This document shows positions 1 to 10,929 of a DNA stretch of 64,000 nt, one piece after another. A program made the position numbers and the translations under genes. Origin of the DNA: Odiellus spinosus. Its lineage: Eukaryota > Arthropoda > Arachnida > Opiliones > Phalangiidae. Under the pieces are notes generated by a model. It made no database searches. It worked only from the letters and a program-made list of their open reading frames with translations, and was not told the origin of the DNA. The stretch's first letter is position 1; each line of letters opens with the position of its first letter. Location: contig CAWUCO010000074.1 of assembly GCA_963920705.1 (NCBI GenBank), forward strand, positions 2,322,276-2,386,275, in the 5' to 3' direction.

Positions 1-142
1 ATCGCGACTTTGCATAGACCATGACGGTGGGCAATTTCAACAATTTCTTTAACAATTAAGAAAATTCTTAAAGGAATTGTGCAAAATTATCACTTTCATG
101 GTCCACGATCAAAATGCTTTAGCACAAAAAAATGTAGAATTT

Positions 143-337
143 AATAGTACTTTACTAATTTGGTCCATTTTCCTCGAATTAAATAGTACTATACTAATTT
201 GGTCCATTTTCCTCGAATTTATTAGAAATTTACTAATTTGCTCCATTTTCCTCGAATTTATTAGAAATTTACTAATTTGCTCCATTTTCCTCGAATTTAT
301 TAGAAATTTACTAATTTGGTCCATTTACTATATGACG
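143..337. repeat. 39-bp minisatellite, five units
   Basis: Five head-to-tail units with an exact 39-bp spacing: the anchor word (g)gtccatttt or gctccatttt begins at 162, 201, 240, 279 and 318. Because 39 is divisible by three, an open frame runs through the array and would read a 13-residue hydrophobic repeat (core LIWSIFLE). I regard that frame as a by-product of the period. Units 1-2 share one variant and units 3-4 another (ttagaaattt and gctcc), so the array grew by local duplication. Confidence 0.9.
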
Positions 338-384
338 GACTTATTTGCGTAGGGGATAGGATAGAAAATTAAAATTTAACCTTT

Positions 385-1445
385 AAGGAAAAGCACCCTA
401 TTATTATACAGAAAAATTTGAAATTAGCAAATTATTAATGGCAAGGAGCCACGAGCAAGTCTTGCACAGCGGTATCAATGATACTCTAACACAAAACAGG
501 GAAAGATATTGGATTCCCGCAAGTAGGCAATTAGCCAGGCAAATCGTAAACAAATGCGTAAAATGTAAGAAAACATAAGCAAAACAATATGATAGACCAA
601 CAGCGCCCTTACCAGCGGATAGAATTGGGGAATCCCCACCATTTGATATAATGGGAATAGATTTTCCGGGACCTTTTTTCGTAAAAAATGAAGCTTACAA
701 TAGTAGAAAAAAATCATATATTTAACTCGCGCAATCCACTTGGAATTAGTGCCTTAGCATGGAAGAATTTATTATGTCACTAAGAAGGATAATTACGAGA
801 AGGGGGTTGCCATCGGTTATATACAAATAACGAAAAAACCTTTAAAAGGGCAAATATCGATTTATGAAATATATGGAATAATCTCGAAGAAAGAGACATA
901 TACGAATTTTTTGGCAATCAAGGTATACGATGGAAATTTATCGTGGAAAGAGCAGCGTGGCGCGGGGGTTGGAGGTCGCACCACCAAAACCGCTCTAAGA
1001 AAAATCTTGGGTCAAGCGACCTTTAATTAAACGGAATTAGAAATCGCGCTGCTCGAAGTAGATGCTTTGATAAATAGTAGGCCTATAACATACGTATATA
1101 ATGATTCTAAAGAACGAACCCCACTGACACTGGCTGAATTTCTAATTGGTGAAAGGTTAAGTTCGTTGTCATCTTTAAAAATAAAATTTGAAACTGTACC
1201 AACTGCACGTGTTGAAATTACCAAACGGTTAAAATACCGTGAAACTGTATTGAATAAAACTTGGAAAAGGTGGCGACACGATTATATGATAGAATTAAGA
1301 TTCGCGCACTATTCTAAATTAGCAAAGAACAATATAGAATTTAAAAATGGTGATATCGTTTTAATTCAAGAGGACAATTTACCATGACATATGTGGAAAA
1401 TAGGACTTGTTAGTGAAGTATTGCCGCGGAGTGTTAAATAGAAAA
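385..1445 (+). pseudogene. BEL/Pao retrotransposon integrase relic
   Basis: Plus-strand translation in shifting frames gives, in order: a zinc-binding stretch (LHSGINDTL, RERYWIP, CVKCKK) near 450-570; the start of the catalytic core (FDIMGIDFPGPFF) near 640-680; a TRAIHLEL stretch near 727; a core tail (IRWKFIVERAAW) near 920-960; and an intact C-terminal segment at 1067-1387 with LINSRPITYVYNDS, TPLTLAEFL and the WKRWRHDYM motif typical of BEL/Pao integrase C-termini. Frame changes and stops (for example after CVKCKK) show it is dead. The family assignment rests on known BEL/Pao integrase architecture. No LTR could be paired with it; the LTR-like segment near 2.8-3.05 kb is a weak candidate. 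Confidence 0.85.
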
Positions 1446-1449
1446 GCGA

Positions 1450-1845
1450 CTAAGAAAATAGTAAAATTAATAATAATAACAATTTCATTAAACCTTTAAA
1501 GACGTAACCTACAAAAATAAGAATTCGCGGGAAATTGTCTTCTCCGCTTGAAAACCCAGCCAAATCTCTCTGAGGTGGAGGTGCCGGTTTTTTGGGTGGA
1601 ATCGCTTTCTCCACTGGCGTTTCTTTCACTGGCGGTGCCTCCTCGAAATGAGTCGCACCTACATCAAGTTCATAAAAATTGTCTAAAGTGAAGTAGTTAG
1701 ACGCTGACGAGCACGATGGCTGCTCAGCCTCAAACGTTGCGCATGGCTTAAGAACGTGGGCAAAGCCAGCGTCCACTATCGAGTCCATTCCCGTAACACT
1801 CCCTCTGCCACAAACTGAGAGGAACCTTTCCTCCAAATCGGTCAA
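1450..1845 (-). CDS. Proline-rich ORF fragment of unknown function
   Basis: An open minus-strand frame of about 131 codons with no ATG at its 5' end (it opens on TTG; the first internal Met is about 20 codons in). It reads an acidic, Ser-rich first half, then a Pro-rich stretch (PPKKPAPPPQ) followed by DLAGFSSGED, and ends in a hydrophobic Leu-rich tail. A diverged copy of the Pro-rich and FSSGE portion occurs on the minus strand near 39.57-39.69 kb, so this is part of a repeated coding sequence, probably a transposon gene. I do not recognise the family. The absent start and the multicopy nature argue against a host gene. Confidence 0.35.
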   Translation of the reverse strand: MTDLEERFLSVCGRGSVTGMDSIVDAGFAHVLKPCATFEAEQPSCSSASNYFTLDNFYELDVGATHFEEAPPVKETPVEKAIPPKKPAPPPQRDLAGFSSGEDNFPRILIFVGYVFKGLMKLLLLLILLFS

Positions 1846-2049
1846 AGTGCCCGTTTGCGGACCACCGCCAGTCTTTGCCTTTAGAGCTTTCGACGCTTTC
1901 GCTCTAACGCAAGACTTCCACGCGGAAAAGGCCTATGTTTTACAAAATGTATTAATAAATGGGCTAGGAATGTTTTGGATGTATAACTTCTTTCTTCCAT
2001 TTTTCAAGTTTTGTTTGCGGCAAAACCACAAGCATTAAGATTGTTTGCG

Positions 2050-2760
2050 AGCTCAACCCACAATTGATCGTACTTAGCTTTCGTAAAGCTAAAACTAAAC
2101 TTCATATGAACAAAATCTTTATTCGCTTCCAAAAACTCAATTTATAATAACTGCTGCCTAACATGCATTTTTAAACCCATTGTATTAGTTTTAAATTCAA
2201 TTTATAAAAAACTAGACTAACGAAAAACCTAAGTTGTTTCGATATATTCTAATAACATTTAGGGTAAAGTTTAGGCGTGAAACTACTCTACAAGAAGCCA
2301 CGAGGAAAAGTAAGAAAAGATTCAAAGAAAGAAAAATTCAATGAATGGACAAAAAAGAAATCTTGGAAATTTGTTTTCTCTCTCTCTCATTTCTTGGGAA
2401 AGATCCAACTTTCAAAAAGACCCGCCATACTTGGACCAATGAAAAATAAGGGGAGGGTAAAATAATTTCACGTTATATGTCACATGAAGATAGGAAATGA
2501 CCTACATTAGGGTTCAGAATTCGGGTTAGAACGAGTAAAATCACCATTCGAATTAGGGTTAGAGAATACATTTTTTTGTACCCAACCCGAATGAAGGCGA
2601 TGCGAATGATTCGAACTCTCCGAATTCGAATGCGTTGGATTTTTTTAGAGAATAGACTCCCTGGTCAACTACTGAAAAATAAAAATCGGGGTAAAAATTC
2701 AAATAGTAGCCGCAAATGGGGTTTTCTTGACAGACCACTAAAGATTGAATTTTCCCAGGT
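2050..2760. other. AT-rich interval, no gene recognised
   Basis: Short open frames at 2277-2465 and 2576-2764 are basic and low-complexity, with no recognisable motif. I see no gene, RNA or clean repeat here. Confidence 0.5.
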
Positions 2761-3060
2761 GTAAGGGTATTTTTGGCGACTACGCGTCGCGCCTTAACTA
2801 TCTACTATCAGTTGATGTATTGACAAGCACTGTAAAGCCTAGATTTGTAAAATTGTGATCATGAAAACTCTAGGCTACTTTTTTCTCACGCTCTCCTTTT
2901 ATAAAAGGGAGAGTTTTACACTGTAAAAGCCTAAGAACCTTTCTCGTGGATAGACCCCAATGGTCATTCTTAAAACTAAATAAATAAAATACCTTTGTCG
3001 TTTTAACTTCAACGCTGCCTCCGTATTATTTCTTGAAATTTAGAATCTTGGTACCTCGGA
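2761..3060 (+). repeat. LTR-like segment with TATA box and AATAAA
   Basis: The segment opens with TG (tgtaagggta) and contains a TATA box (tttataaaaggg) at about 2899-2910 inside a near-perfect palindrome (2891-2913). A polyadenylation-type run (aaataaataaaatacc) lies about 80 bp downstream near 2980. This TATA-then-polyA order over 300 bp is what a retrotransposon LTR shows. The right boundary is not sharp, no paired LTR was found, and the polypurine tract upstream is poor, so the call is tentative. It follows the BEL/Pao integrase relic on the same strand and could be a remnant of its 3' LTR. Confidence 0.35.
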
Positions 3061-3069
3061 ATTTTCCTG

Positions 3070-3730
3070 AAAGATGGAAAAGTATTCACCGTCGTCTAGC
3101 GCTTCGACCTAAAAACTGTCGAAAAAATCTGAAGGGACTCTACTTCTTGTTTCAGCCCGGGAATTAGGGTGAAATTAATACAAACGCTCTCCCTGAGTTA
3201 TTACATGAATCTTTACGACAAGTACTTAAAAATCAACTTAAAACTGTAAGATGAATTGATTTAGAGGCCAATGTTATTTTTATAGATGAGACGTGGGTAA
3301 ATGAAAAACATACGGTATCGCAATATTGGTAGTCCGAACATATACCTGAAACGAAGTGCCTTATGGTAAATGACAGATTTATTGTATTTCACGCGGGTTC
3401 CTCGAAAGGTTTTATGAAAAATGAACTCTAAATATTTCCATCTAAATAGGGGCTTGCATATAATCATGACGAAATTAATGCCAAATGCTCCATGGTCTAA
3501 CCAACAACTACTTCCTAACATTGATAATGTGACCATCTTCGGTCAGCATCCAACACAGCAACTCGTAAAGGTGACATGCCGGAATGGCTCTATGAGCCGA
3601 ACTATGACGAGTTTAACCCAATTGATTTGATATGGACACAAGTGAAGATTGAAGTTGCCAAGAATAAATCGTCGGTCAAAGATACCTCAGCAAAGGTCAT
3701 TCCATATGTTACACGAAAATAAAGTGGACA
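3070..3730 (+). pseudogene. Tc1/mariner-type DDE transposase relic
   Basis: Shifting plus-strand frames give an ordered set of transposase motifs: VIFIDETWVN (first catalytic Asp) near 3273-3300; a lysine-free FIVFHAGSSKGFM stretch near 3380-3420; a DEINAK stretch near 3470; and PNYDEFNPIDLIW near 3605-3640, matching the third catalytic block (usually HPDLNPIEL-W). The block expected to hold the second Asp is corrupted. The pattern fits the IS630/Tc1/mariner DDE superfamily seen in insect genomes. There are several stops and frame changes, and no terminal inverted repeats were identified around it. Confidence 0.75.
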
Positions 3731-3759
3731 AAATCTAAACATTAAAACAAACAGATAAA

Positions 3760-6700
3760 TTTTTACCCCAATTTAGGCGAAAATCTGAGGACTCTTCTTT
3801 CGTTGGACGGAGTATAGTTAATCCCTCGGGTTAGCTTCTTCATCTTGTAATATTTAAGTTATGGTAAGGTTGTGTTAGTTAATTAGTCGAACTAGACCAT
3901 CCATTTTTGGTAAGGTTAGGTTAGTTAATCTCTGTCTTTATATATTACGACTTTTGAGATTATATAAAAGACTCTTAATTACGTATAATATGAAGGCTAA
4001 ATTTAAGGCTATATTCGTTATTCAGCATTATTTTTTAAGTATTAACGTTCAAAACACCCTCGAGGCAAAATTTAGGTAAAATCAGCGAAATGTACATTTT
4101 TCCTAAAAAAGGTACAGATATTAAACAAAAAAAGAGGTTGCTTAGCATCCTTGAAAAGGCTCTTTATCTGATTCGGGTAAAACCCGTGAAGGGATACCAA
4201 TTAAATGTTAAAGAAAGAGCGATTTAATATCTTTAAAGTTATAGTTATCTATTTAAGTCTACTTCTCCAAATATTTTATTATGATTAAATATTTTCTAAA
4301 AACGGATAAAGACGACCTAGAGAAAACTTTGTTCAAATTAATTATTAAAACTCTATTTTTAATAAAGTGCGCGTTTGTTTACATTAGTATAAAATAAGAC
4401 AAAACTTTATCTGTTTCTGCTTCTTCTATGATTATTTTAGATTTGTTAGTGTTCTTGAATATATGTTAAGGTATTTTGAAAAGGTTTAACTCCCGTCTAT
4501 GAAAAATCTATTATATTTTACTATCTAATTTAGCGGTTCACAGCGGCATGTAAATCACTTAAATCTAAAAATTATTAAAATAACTTTTTATAACTATTGG
4601 TAAAGGAACTCCATCTTTAGCTCTTTTCATTAGTGATGCGCGGTCTCCTTGGTCGTCTCTATCTTTTTTTGGAAAATATTTAATCATAATAAAATCTTTG
4701 GAGTAGTAGAATAAAACCACTAACTATAACTTTTAAGATAATAAATCGATTTTTCTCAATTAATTTGGGTCCATTCACGGGTTTAACAAGAATAAGATAA
4801 AGACATTTTTAAGGTTACGAAGCAAGCTTTTTTTTTGTATAATATACTATTGGACACGAAATACCGTTTGTTGCTTCCAAACCGTCGTTTTTTTGTTGAA
4901 AGAAAAAATTACGCGAGGTGAAACATGCAATTTACAAAAACATGTACCGACCAAAAAACGACCGTTGAAATAACCTCGATGTGATATAACACCTTGATTC
5001 GGTTCATATTTCACAGGCCTAGTGCGAAAGAGCCTGTTTGTATTCAGTTATAGATAGCCACCAACACTGAGGTTTAAAAACTTGAAACATTGAACCGAAA
5101 TTGTTGGTGTAAGATTTTATTTGCAATTTTTGATCTTAAGATTATTTCTAAATTCTTTATTCTCTATTGTTAGGTGGTACGTATAAAATTGCTAGATTTG
5201 CCAGAACTTGTTTTAATTAATAAACGTCACGCGGGAGGGTGTATAATTACAGCGGCGCGGCTTGTGATAAAATGTGTCAGCCCCTTCGTGCACGAGGCTC
5301 TACGCTTAAGGACAGCCATCGTTATTGGCGGACAAACTCGAACCTTGTCATTTGAGGCAAGGGACACTTAATTCTAAATTATTAAGATTGACACACCGGC
5401 CGAATCAATCGCTCTCTTGAGAAACCTGGATAAAAACCTCAAAACTTTATCATCATATTAATATTTTTGTTATTTATCGGTTTCTTGAATTGATGAATAT
5501 TTGATTTTAGCACATTATGACACAAAGATCGACTAGAAACCCAACAACCTTGAATCCTTAAATCATAGCGGCTTATAAGGTATAATTGAACCTTTTTAGC
5601 AGAAGCATACTAGTTTTTATACAAGTGCTTTTATTTTAAAGTCAAACGTCGAGGTGACGCTATTGATGCGCTTCCCCATATTGTTTAGAGACTACACCAT
5701 TTTAAACGTCCTGCGTTGGGAAAAAGGTATATAGAGGGCATAGGAAACGGTTGTTCTGTTGATGAACAGTACTCTGCCTGCTATACCAAAAAGGTAGAAA
5801 TAACACGTTTAGAAGAGTTCCAACAACTAACAATAGATATGGAACTGAATAGAGTCTTTAGTATTAAGCCTAGTCGTTAAACTTTCTACATATCTGTACA
5901 CCAAGGTAACTCGATTTCATAGCTGATTAGAGCTTTTAATAGAATTATGTTTACCCAGTTACGTTATCACTTTACTACAGTTAAAACTAAAGCTTGTACA
6001 CTTATTGCTTGGATTGATCATATTAAATTGAGAGCTGCTAGATACGGAAGCGACAGATTTTAGGCTTTAATCGTTTCCACACTAAGCCTTGCCGTTACAC
6101 ACATCCCAGAGTGAGCAGACTAAACGAATACTAGGAATCGTTAATATCAAAGAATTGGGAAAGTAAGACTCGCGAAAAATATAATTTTTCGCTTTGAAAA
6201 AGGCCTTGTAAAAATTATCCAATAAATAAAGTTTTATAATATTGATCTCTCATATACTTTATCCCGGATCCGTACGAATATTTCCGTACTTAATTTATTT
6301 TTCGGGCTTACTGTAAATAATTAAGGTTATAATTACGTTGTCCCATAATGAGCTTGATAACGTCGAAAACAGAGCCAAGAAATTTATTAGTACAGTTACG
6401 ATTGTTACCAGAAATGCCAGAAAAAAGAATAAGCGTTGCCATTTTTGTCACGCAGAACGTAATCATACTTAGTAAAACCAAAAGAATTACCTGAAAGAAA
6501 TATACATACATAAATAATAATCTCCCACAACGTTTATTTTTCTTAGCTACGTAATTATAATCTCATTTATTAATTTAATAATATTGTATCAATGTCAAGA
6601 AAAGCCTTACCAATGAAACCAGTGACTTATTAATTCAAAAAGGAACATTTGAGTAGCTATTGTTTTTTTTTCAAATATGACGCACCATAAAAAAACCGAT

Positions 6701-6880
6701 AAAAAGCCGTTCGATTCAAATGAAAAGTAATAATAACGTCACGAAACCCTCGCGGATTTTTTCAGTTATTGAAAAGGAAATTTATGTGTTTGGAGCGAGT
6801 TAAATTTGATTTGACCCGAAATCAGTCAGTAATCTTTATTCCTCTTGGAAACTCGCGTTAACCATTGGGCCGGCTATGGA
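3760..6880. other. Long AT-rich interval, no gene recognised
   Basis: Mostly A/T-rich sequence. Weakly coding-like stretches lie on the plus strand near 5640-5880 and 5930-6080, but no motif could be tied to a family and stops interrupt both. A 65-codon frame at 5174-5371 opens on GTG and has no recognisable content. I see no RNA gene. Confidence 0.5.
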
Positions 6881-6911
6881 ACGCCATTCATGTCACATGC
6901 ATCAGAAGTGA

Positions 6912-6959
6912 ACACGTTAACTTTTTTAACGTGTTACACGTTAACTTTTTTAACGTGTT
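6912..6959. repeat. Tandem pair of 24-bp hairpins
   Basis: Two consecutive 24-bp units, each an inverted repeat: ACACGTTAA, then a T-rich loop, then TTAACGTGT. The units start at 6912 and 6936. They can fold as two separate stems or as one longer cruciform. Confidence 0.9.
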
Positions 6960-7130
6960 AAATTTCACACCAACCACAGAGAGTTATTTTTAAGCCAATA
7001 ACAAGCACGGAAAATTTCTAGACGAGTTACTAGCGTTGAAATTTTTACTAATTATAAATGTGGCCATTTACATTCGTAGGCGTAGTTTCAATTTGAGACA
7101 GGTTGCATAACTACTTTAACAAAGCCCTTC

Positions 7131-8810
7131 GAAGGGTTTACATACTACCTTTATGAAGTGAACGCAAATGAGCATTATGGTGTGATATCGTTTAGGGAAA
7201 TGAAACGCAATAATAATTTATATTATAATTAAAAATATCAAAATGGTTCAACTTAATCTAATTAATAATGTAGCCGAAAAATCAATGTAAAATTCGAGAA
7301 AGTTTAGAAGATATTTAAGAAATTGTACAAAAATTTAAAGAAAAGCTTGAGTTGGCAGCTCACGCTAAGCTGTTTTCCATATATCATTTAGGCCAAAAAG
7401 CAAAGATATAACGGGCGGTATAGGCTAAGGCTTGCTGTAAACTTGGAGTGGATTGAATCATCTAAATAAAGGTACGTTTACACGGGAATCCAAGATAGAA
7501 ATGACATAAGATTTAAAGCTGAGGCGGATTGATACCAAATGTTAAACTTCTTAAGAAAAATTATAGTCGTGAAAACTCTCCTTGGACAGAAGTACAGTAG
7601 GTTTCCCGTGTTAAAAAACAACAATTTAGAATAAAAAATGGACATCTGATGTTGGAAAAAAATAGGCTTCAGTTTTCTCCACTATAAAACCAAGAAACAT
7701 TTCCGATTATTTTCATAATCAAAAGAAGCCGTGTACAGTGAACTTCGTTAGCAGGCCAGGAGACGAGACCAGAAAATCAACCAGCACAGAATGTCATCAC
7801 CATTTGAAGTCAACAGAACAGCGACACGGCTTTCATTTATCACCAGAAAGAGACGGCCTGGCTACGAAGAATTGAAACATGCAAGCAGTAAGTTTTTTCG
7901 GACTTGACATATGAGATACCTACAGTCAGTAAAAGCTCGACAGTTCTTCATACAGCCTCGTTATTCTAAACATAAAAGGAGCTATTAATGTATAAATATT
8001 AACGGTATGGAAATTAGTCTACTTTCAGTCTTTAAGATATTTTTTTATCATAGGAGTGGAAACTAACCACTTGTCAGCCGGTTTGGAAAATAACCTCTCG
8101 ACCAGCTCCATCCTTGGATTCTTCCAATGACTGGGATCACTCGTATGATGAAAATATCAGTAATGGTCCTCTATTAGCACGTCAAAATAAGAATTTCAGA
8201 CGAAAACTGTACCGGAAGTAATCGCCAATCATCTACCGACAATGGGTGGTAAATGGAACTTTGAATTCAGAATATTTCTTTGTTTGTCCAAGAGGAACTT
8301 GCTACCATATCTTCGTCGTTTTAATTCCTTGTCTTCCTTGCCATCCCAGACTAAATCCTTCGTCTTTATCAAATCAGTGGATTATCAAAGATAATCACAC
8401 AGTACAGCTTATGCTCAAGTGTTAATTTATATTAAATGAACTTGTATTTTACATATTTACTTTGAAAATAAACATTTCATTTGGTGTGTCTATTAAGAAA
8501 TCTACGCCTTGCCGCATATAATTATGAGTAAAGCAGGACTTTTCATTTGGTGTGTATATTAAAAAGTCTACGACCTGCCGCATATAATTATGGTTAACGC
8601 AGGACACTCTTTTGCATTCTCTGAATCCTTGAGATTAAGGGAAAATAATTATACTCCGTAACCTAGATGGAAAATAGAGAAGTGTGATTCAAATGCATAC
8701 TGTTTCTTCTACTCTTCCAATACTCTACATTACTTTTATTTTAGATAGGGTTGGGTTATGTTATGTTACCTTAACGTCGGGGAGGTTATATTTTGGTTTC
8801 CCAACTTGTT
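7131..8810 (+). mobile_element. Hairpin-ended repeat family, copy D (5' truncated)
   Basis: Colinear with the 3' two thirds of copies A (33969-36790) and B (42732-45028). It carries the family TATA box (tataaaac at 7683), the small conserved ORF (start 7791), a polyA-type signal (aaaataaac near 8465), two diverged tandem units of about 66 bp (8473-8607; shared core gccgcatataattatg), and the family 3' end with the subterminal repeat GTCGGGGAGGT and terminal CCCAACTTGTT at 8810. The hairpin and GT microsatellite that start full copies are missing; homology begins near 7131. The family resembles Helentron-associated non-autonomous elements (inference). Confidence 0.8.
7791..8221 (+). pseudogene. 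Repeat-borne small gene, copy D (broken)
   Basis: The frame from ATG 7791 begins SSPFEVNR and stops at a TGA ending at 7907, where copies A and C stay open. A second conserved frame, 8075-8221, starts after a ttgtcag acceptor-like site and runs 48 codons (core SNDWDHSYDENISNG) to TAA. Copies A, C and, in altered form, B keep the first frame; copies A and D keep the second. A GTGAGT donor-like site after the HASS codons in copies A and C suggests the two frames are exons of one small basic protein (inference). In this copy the donor has changed to gtaagt. Function unknown. Confidence 0.5.
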
Positions 8811-8819
8811 TTCATTATA

Positions 8820-9900
8820 GAAGAAATCCCCCAACCTTTTTCTCCGGAGATTATTGATATTAATGAACAGATTTCCCTGTAAAAAAGCCTAAACACTTTC
8901 AGAGATAACAACCAAACCAGAAGTTTATTTTTACCATCATTTGACCCAAAGGTTGTGGATCTTCTTCAGAGGGAGGAGAAATCGATTTTTAAATAGATTA
9001 AAATTGTATAAAAAATCCTTGTATTACCATGGAAAATTATTCAATTGGAATACCCTGCCGATAATTTTTTATTATTGAGACCCGAAGTTGATAAAGAGCC
9101 ACGAGCTCGCAAGCTCTTGAATCTATTTTTTAATCAAAGTTTTTAAATTGCCTCCTGTGAATTCTCGGTATGTAGGTAGTATATCGTTTTCCTACATTTG
9201 CTATGTTCTAAACAGCGTTGGCAAAAAAACGTTCATGCCAAACATCTTTATCATGAGAGCGGATTTCCAAATTAGCTATTACCGTAACAGCAGGTGTTCA
9301 AATAACTGTATCATATCAGCGGATGCGCATATTTAACACGAAAGTTATTGTCTCCTTGTGGAATTAATAGTTTTTAAATGAATTTTACCCGCAACAAGAA
9401 TAAAAGATTAAAAATGTTTCGTGTTTCTATTTTTTAGAAAAAAACCCGTAAGGATTTTACTTTTTAAAGTTTTAGATAAAAAATTTGTGTTATATATACG
9501 GCGAGGATTTATTACCCGACCTTTATTTTAAATACGGCATAGCTTTGGAACATTTAGGTTAGGTTACTGTTCAAGATAAAAAAAAAATTTAACGAATTGT
9601 CTTACTTATTTTTATTATTTGGTTTATGGCATACAGCTGTTATGGTACTTATAATATAATTATCTCTAGGATTTTTTATTTTTGGTATATAGTTTTGCTC
9701 TTTTGACATTTGTCTATTAATCGATTTTGATTATGAATATATAATAAAATTAAAATGTTTTTAGACAAACATCTACATAAATTTATGATACATCCCTTAG
9801 AACAACATTTTTATAAATTTTATATAACGCATCACTAATTTTATAAATAATTGGCAATTTAATACTTAATTACGTTATCCTTATAAAGTATATAAATCTT
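8820..9900. other. AT-rich interval, no gene recognised
   Basis: Only short low-complexity frames occur (9148-9336 opens on TTG). Nothing recognisable on either strand. Confidence 0.5.
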
Positions 9901-9929
9901 GTCTCAATTTAATATGTACTCCTTTGCTT

Positions 9930-10060
9930 ACCCCGGGAGTTCAATCGGGGATTCAAACTTGCAAAGGACTGTCACTCCACCTCTATGAGTGTTGTTGACA
10001 ATTGTCAACAAGGAGGGATAGAGATGGTCATGGAGCCGCTGCCCTAAATAAGGGCAACGG
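9930..10060. other. Cluster of three hairpins in a GC-richer patch
   Basis: Three inverted repeats in 130 bp. They are CCCCG...CGGGG near 9931-9950, a perfect 20-bp palindrome TTGTTGACAATTGTCAACAA at 9992-10011, and CCG-c-TGCCCT...AGGGCA-a-CGG at 10036-10060. The patch is much richer in G+C than its surroundings and is followed by a gcgcacgaaagcg segment. It could be a structured RNA, a recombination or replication site, or the end of a decayed element. I could not fit it to tRNA: the stem-loop near 9931 has a 10-nt loop. Confidence 0.45.
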
Positions 10061-10119
10061 TCCAGAGGGCGCACGAAAGCGTAGCCAGTTGTATGTCATG
10101 TAAATAATTAAATAATAGA

Positions 10120-10370
10120 ATGAGAAACCGTTTTTAAGAGAAAGCGCTTATAAGAGAAACAATTTTTATGAGAAAGCGCTGATAAGAGAAACCGTTTTTA
10201 TGAGAAAGTGATGTTTTGACAATTTTCCGCTGTTTTCACATTCGCTACTATGAAAATGTTATTTTGACTATCGACGTTATGAGAGAGTTTATTTTGAGAA
10301 TCGCTATTCTGAGACACCGCTGTTTTGACACAGGCTGAACTGGGAAACGCTATTTTGCAAACCGAATTTT
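10120..10370. repeat. Degenerate tandem array (gagaaaccg / gagaaagcg words)
   Basis: About ten imperfect units of 25-30 bp built from the words atgagaaaccg, tatgagaaagcgc and gctattttgag. Similar words (gggaaccgct, gggaactgct) occur in the Mutator-like element ends near 14.35 and 23.75 kb and at 58.53-58.64 kb, so this may be a decayed terminus of that type. Confidence 0.55.
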
Positions 10371-10929
10371 CTTCTATATAGCCCAGGGATGTTAGGCCAA
10401 AAATTGCTTAAACCTAGAACAAATTAGTAACAAGCTAATTCCAACGGCTATATAATGTACTTATAATGGTTATTAAGGGAAAAAAAGTTCCTTCATTTCC
10501 GGGGGATGGAAGACCACCAAAAATGGCCGCCATTTTTAAAATTTGCGTTTTTTGAATTTTACGCTTAAACCGTAACCCGTAGAAGTAAACTGTCAATATA
10601 GCAAAGAACGAGGCTTTAACATTAAATCTAACGGTACAAAAATCCACTTTCTATGACTTACCGTTCTAAAGATACAGCCAATTGGATGAAGCGCCATTTT
10701 GAATTTTTGGACTTTCGTGCGAAATTTTGGTTATTAAAATTGAAAAAATGTAAAAATAGGAAAAAAAACAAGATCATCATTATAATTTAATTACATATCA
10801 AAAATGTTATAATTTTCCTCTTCAGGAGCATCTTTATAAGCATTAGTACTAGAAACCCCATTGGGGACACATATTTCATATTATATTTCCGACATGAACA
10901 CGTTTTCCCACAGTTGGATGACTTACACC

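Noticed and set aside
77-352. 91-codon ORF with a 13-residue repeat
   Set aside because: It is produced by a 39-bp minisatellite whose period is a multiple of three; the opposite strand is also open.
5640-6080. Possible decayed coding region
   Set aside because: Open stretches exist, but no ordered motif set could be linked to a known family.
9930-9965. tRNA-like T-arm (gttcaatcg)
   Set aside because: The stem-loop has a 10-nt loop and no acceptor, D or anticodon arms can be drawn around it.
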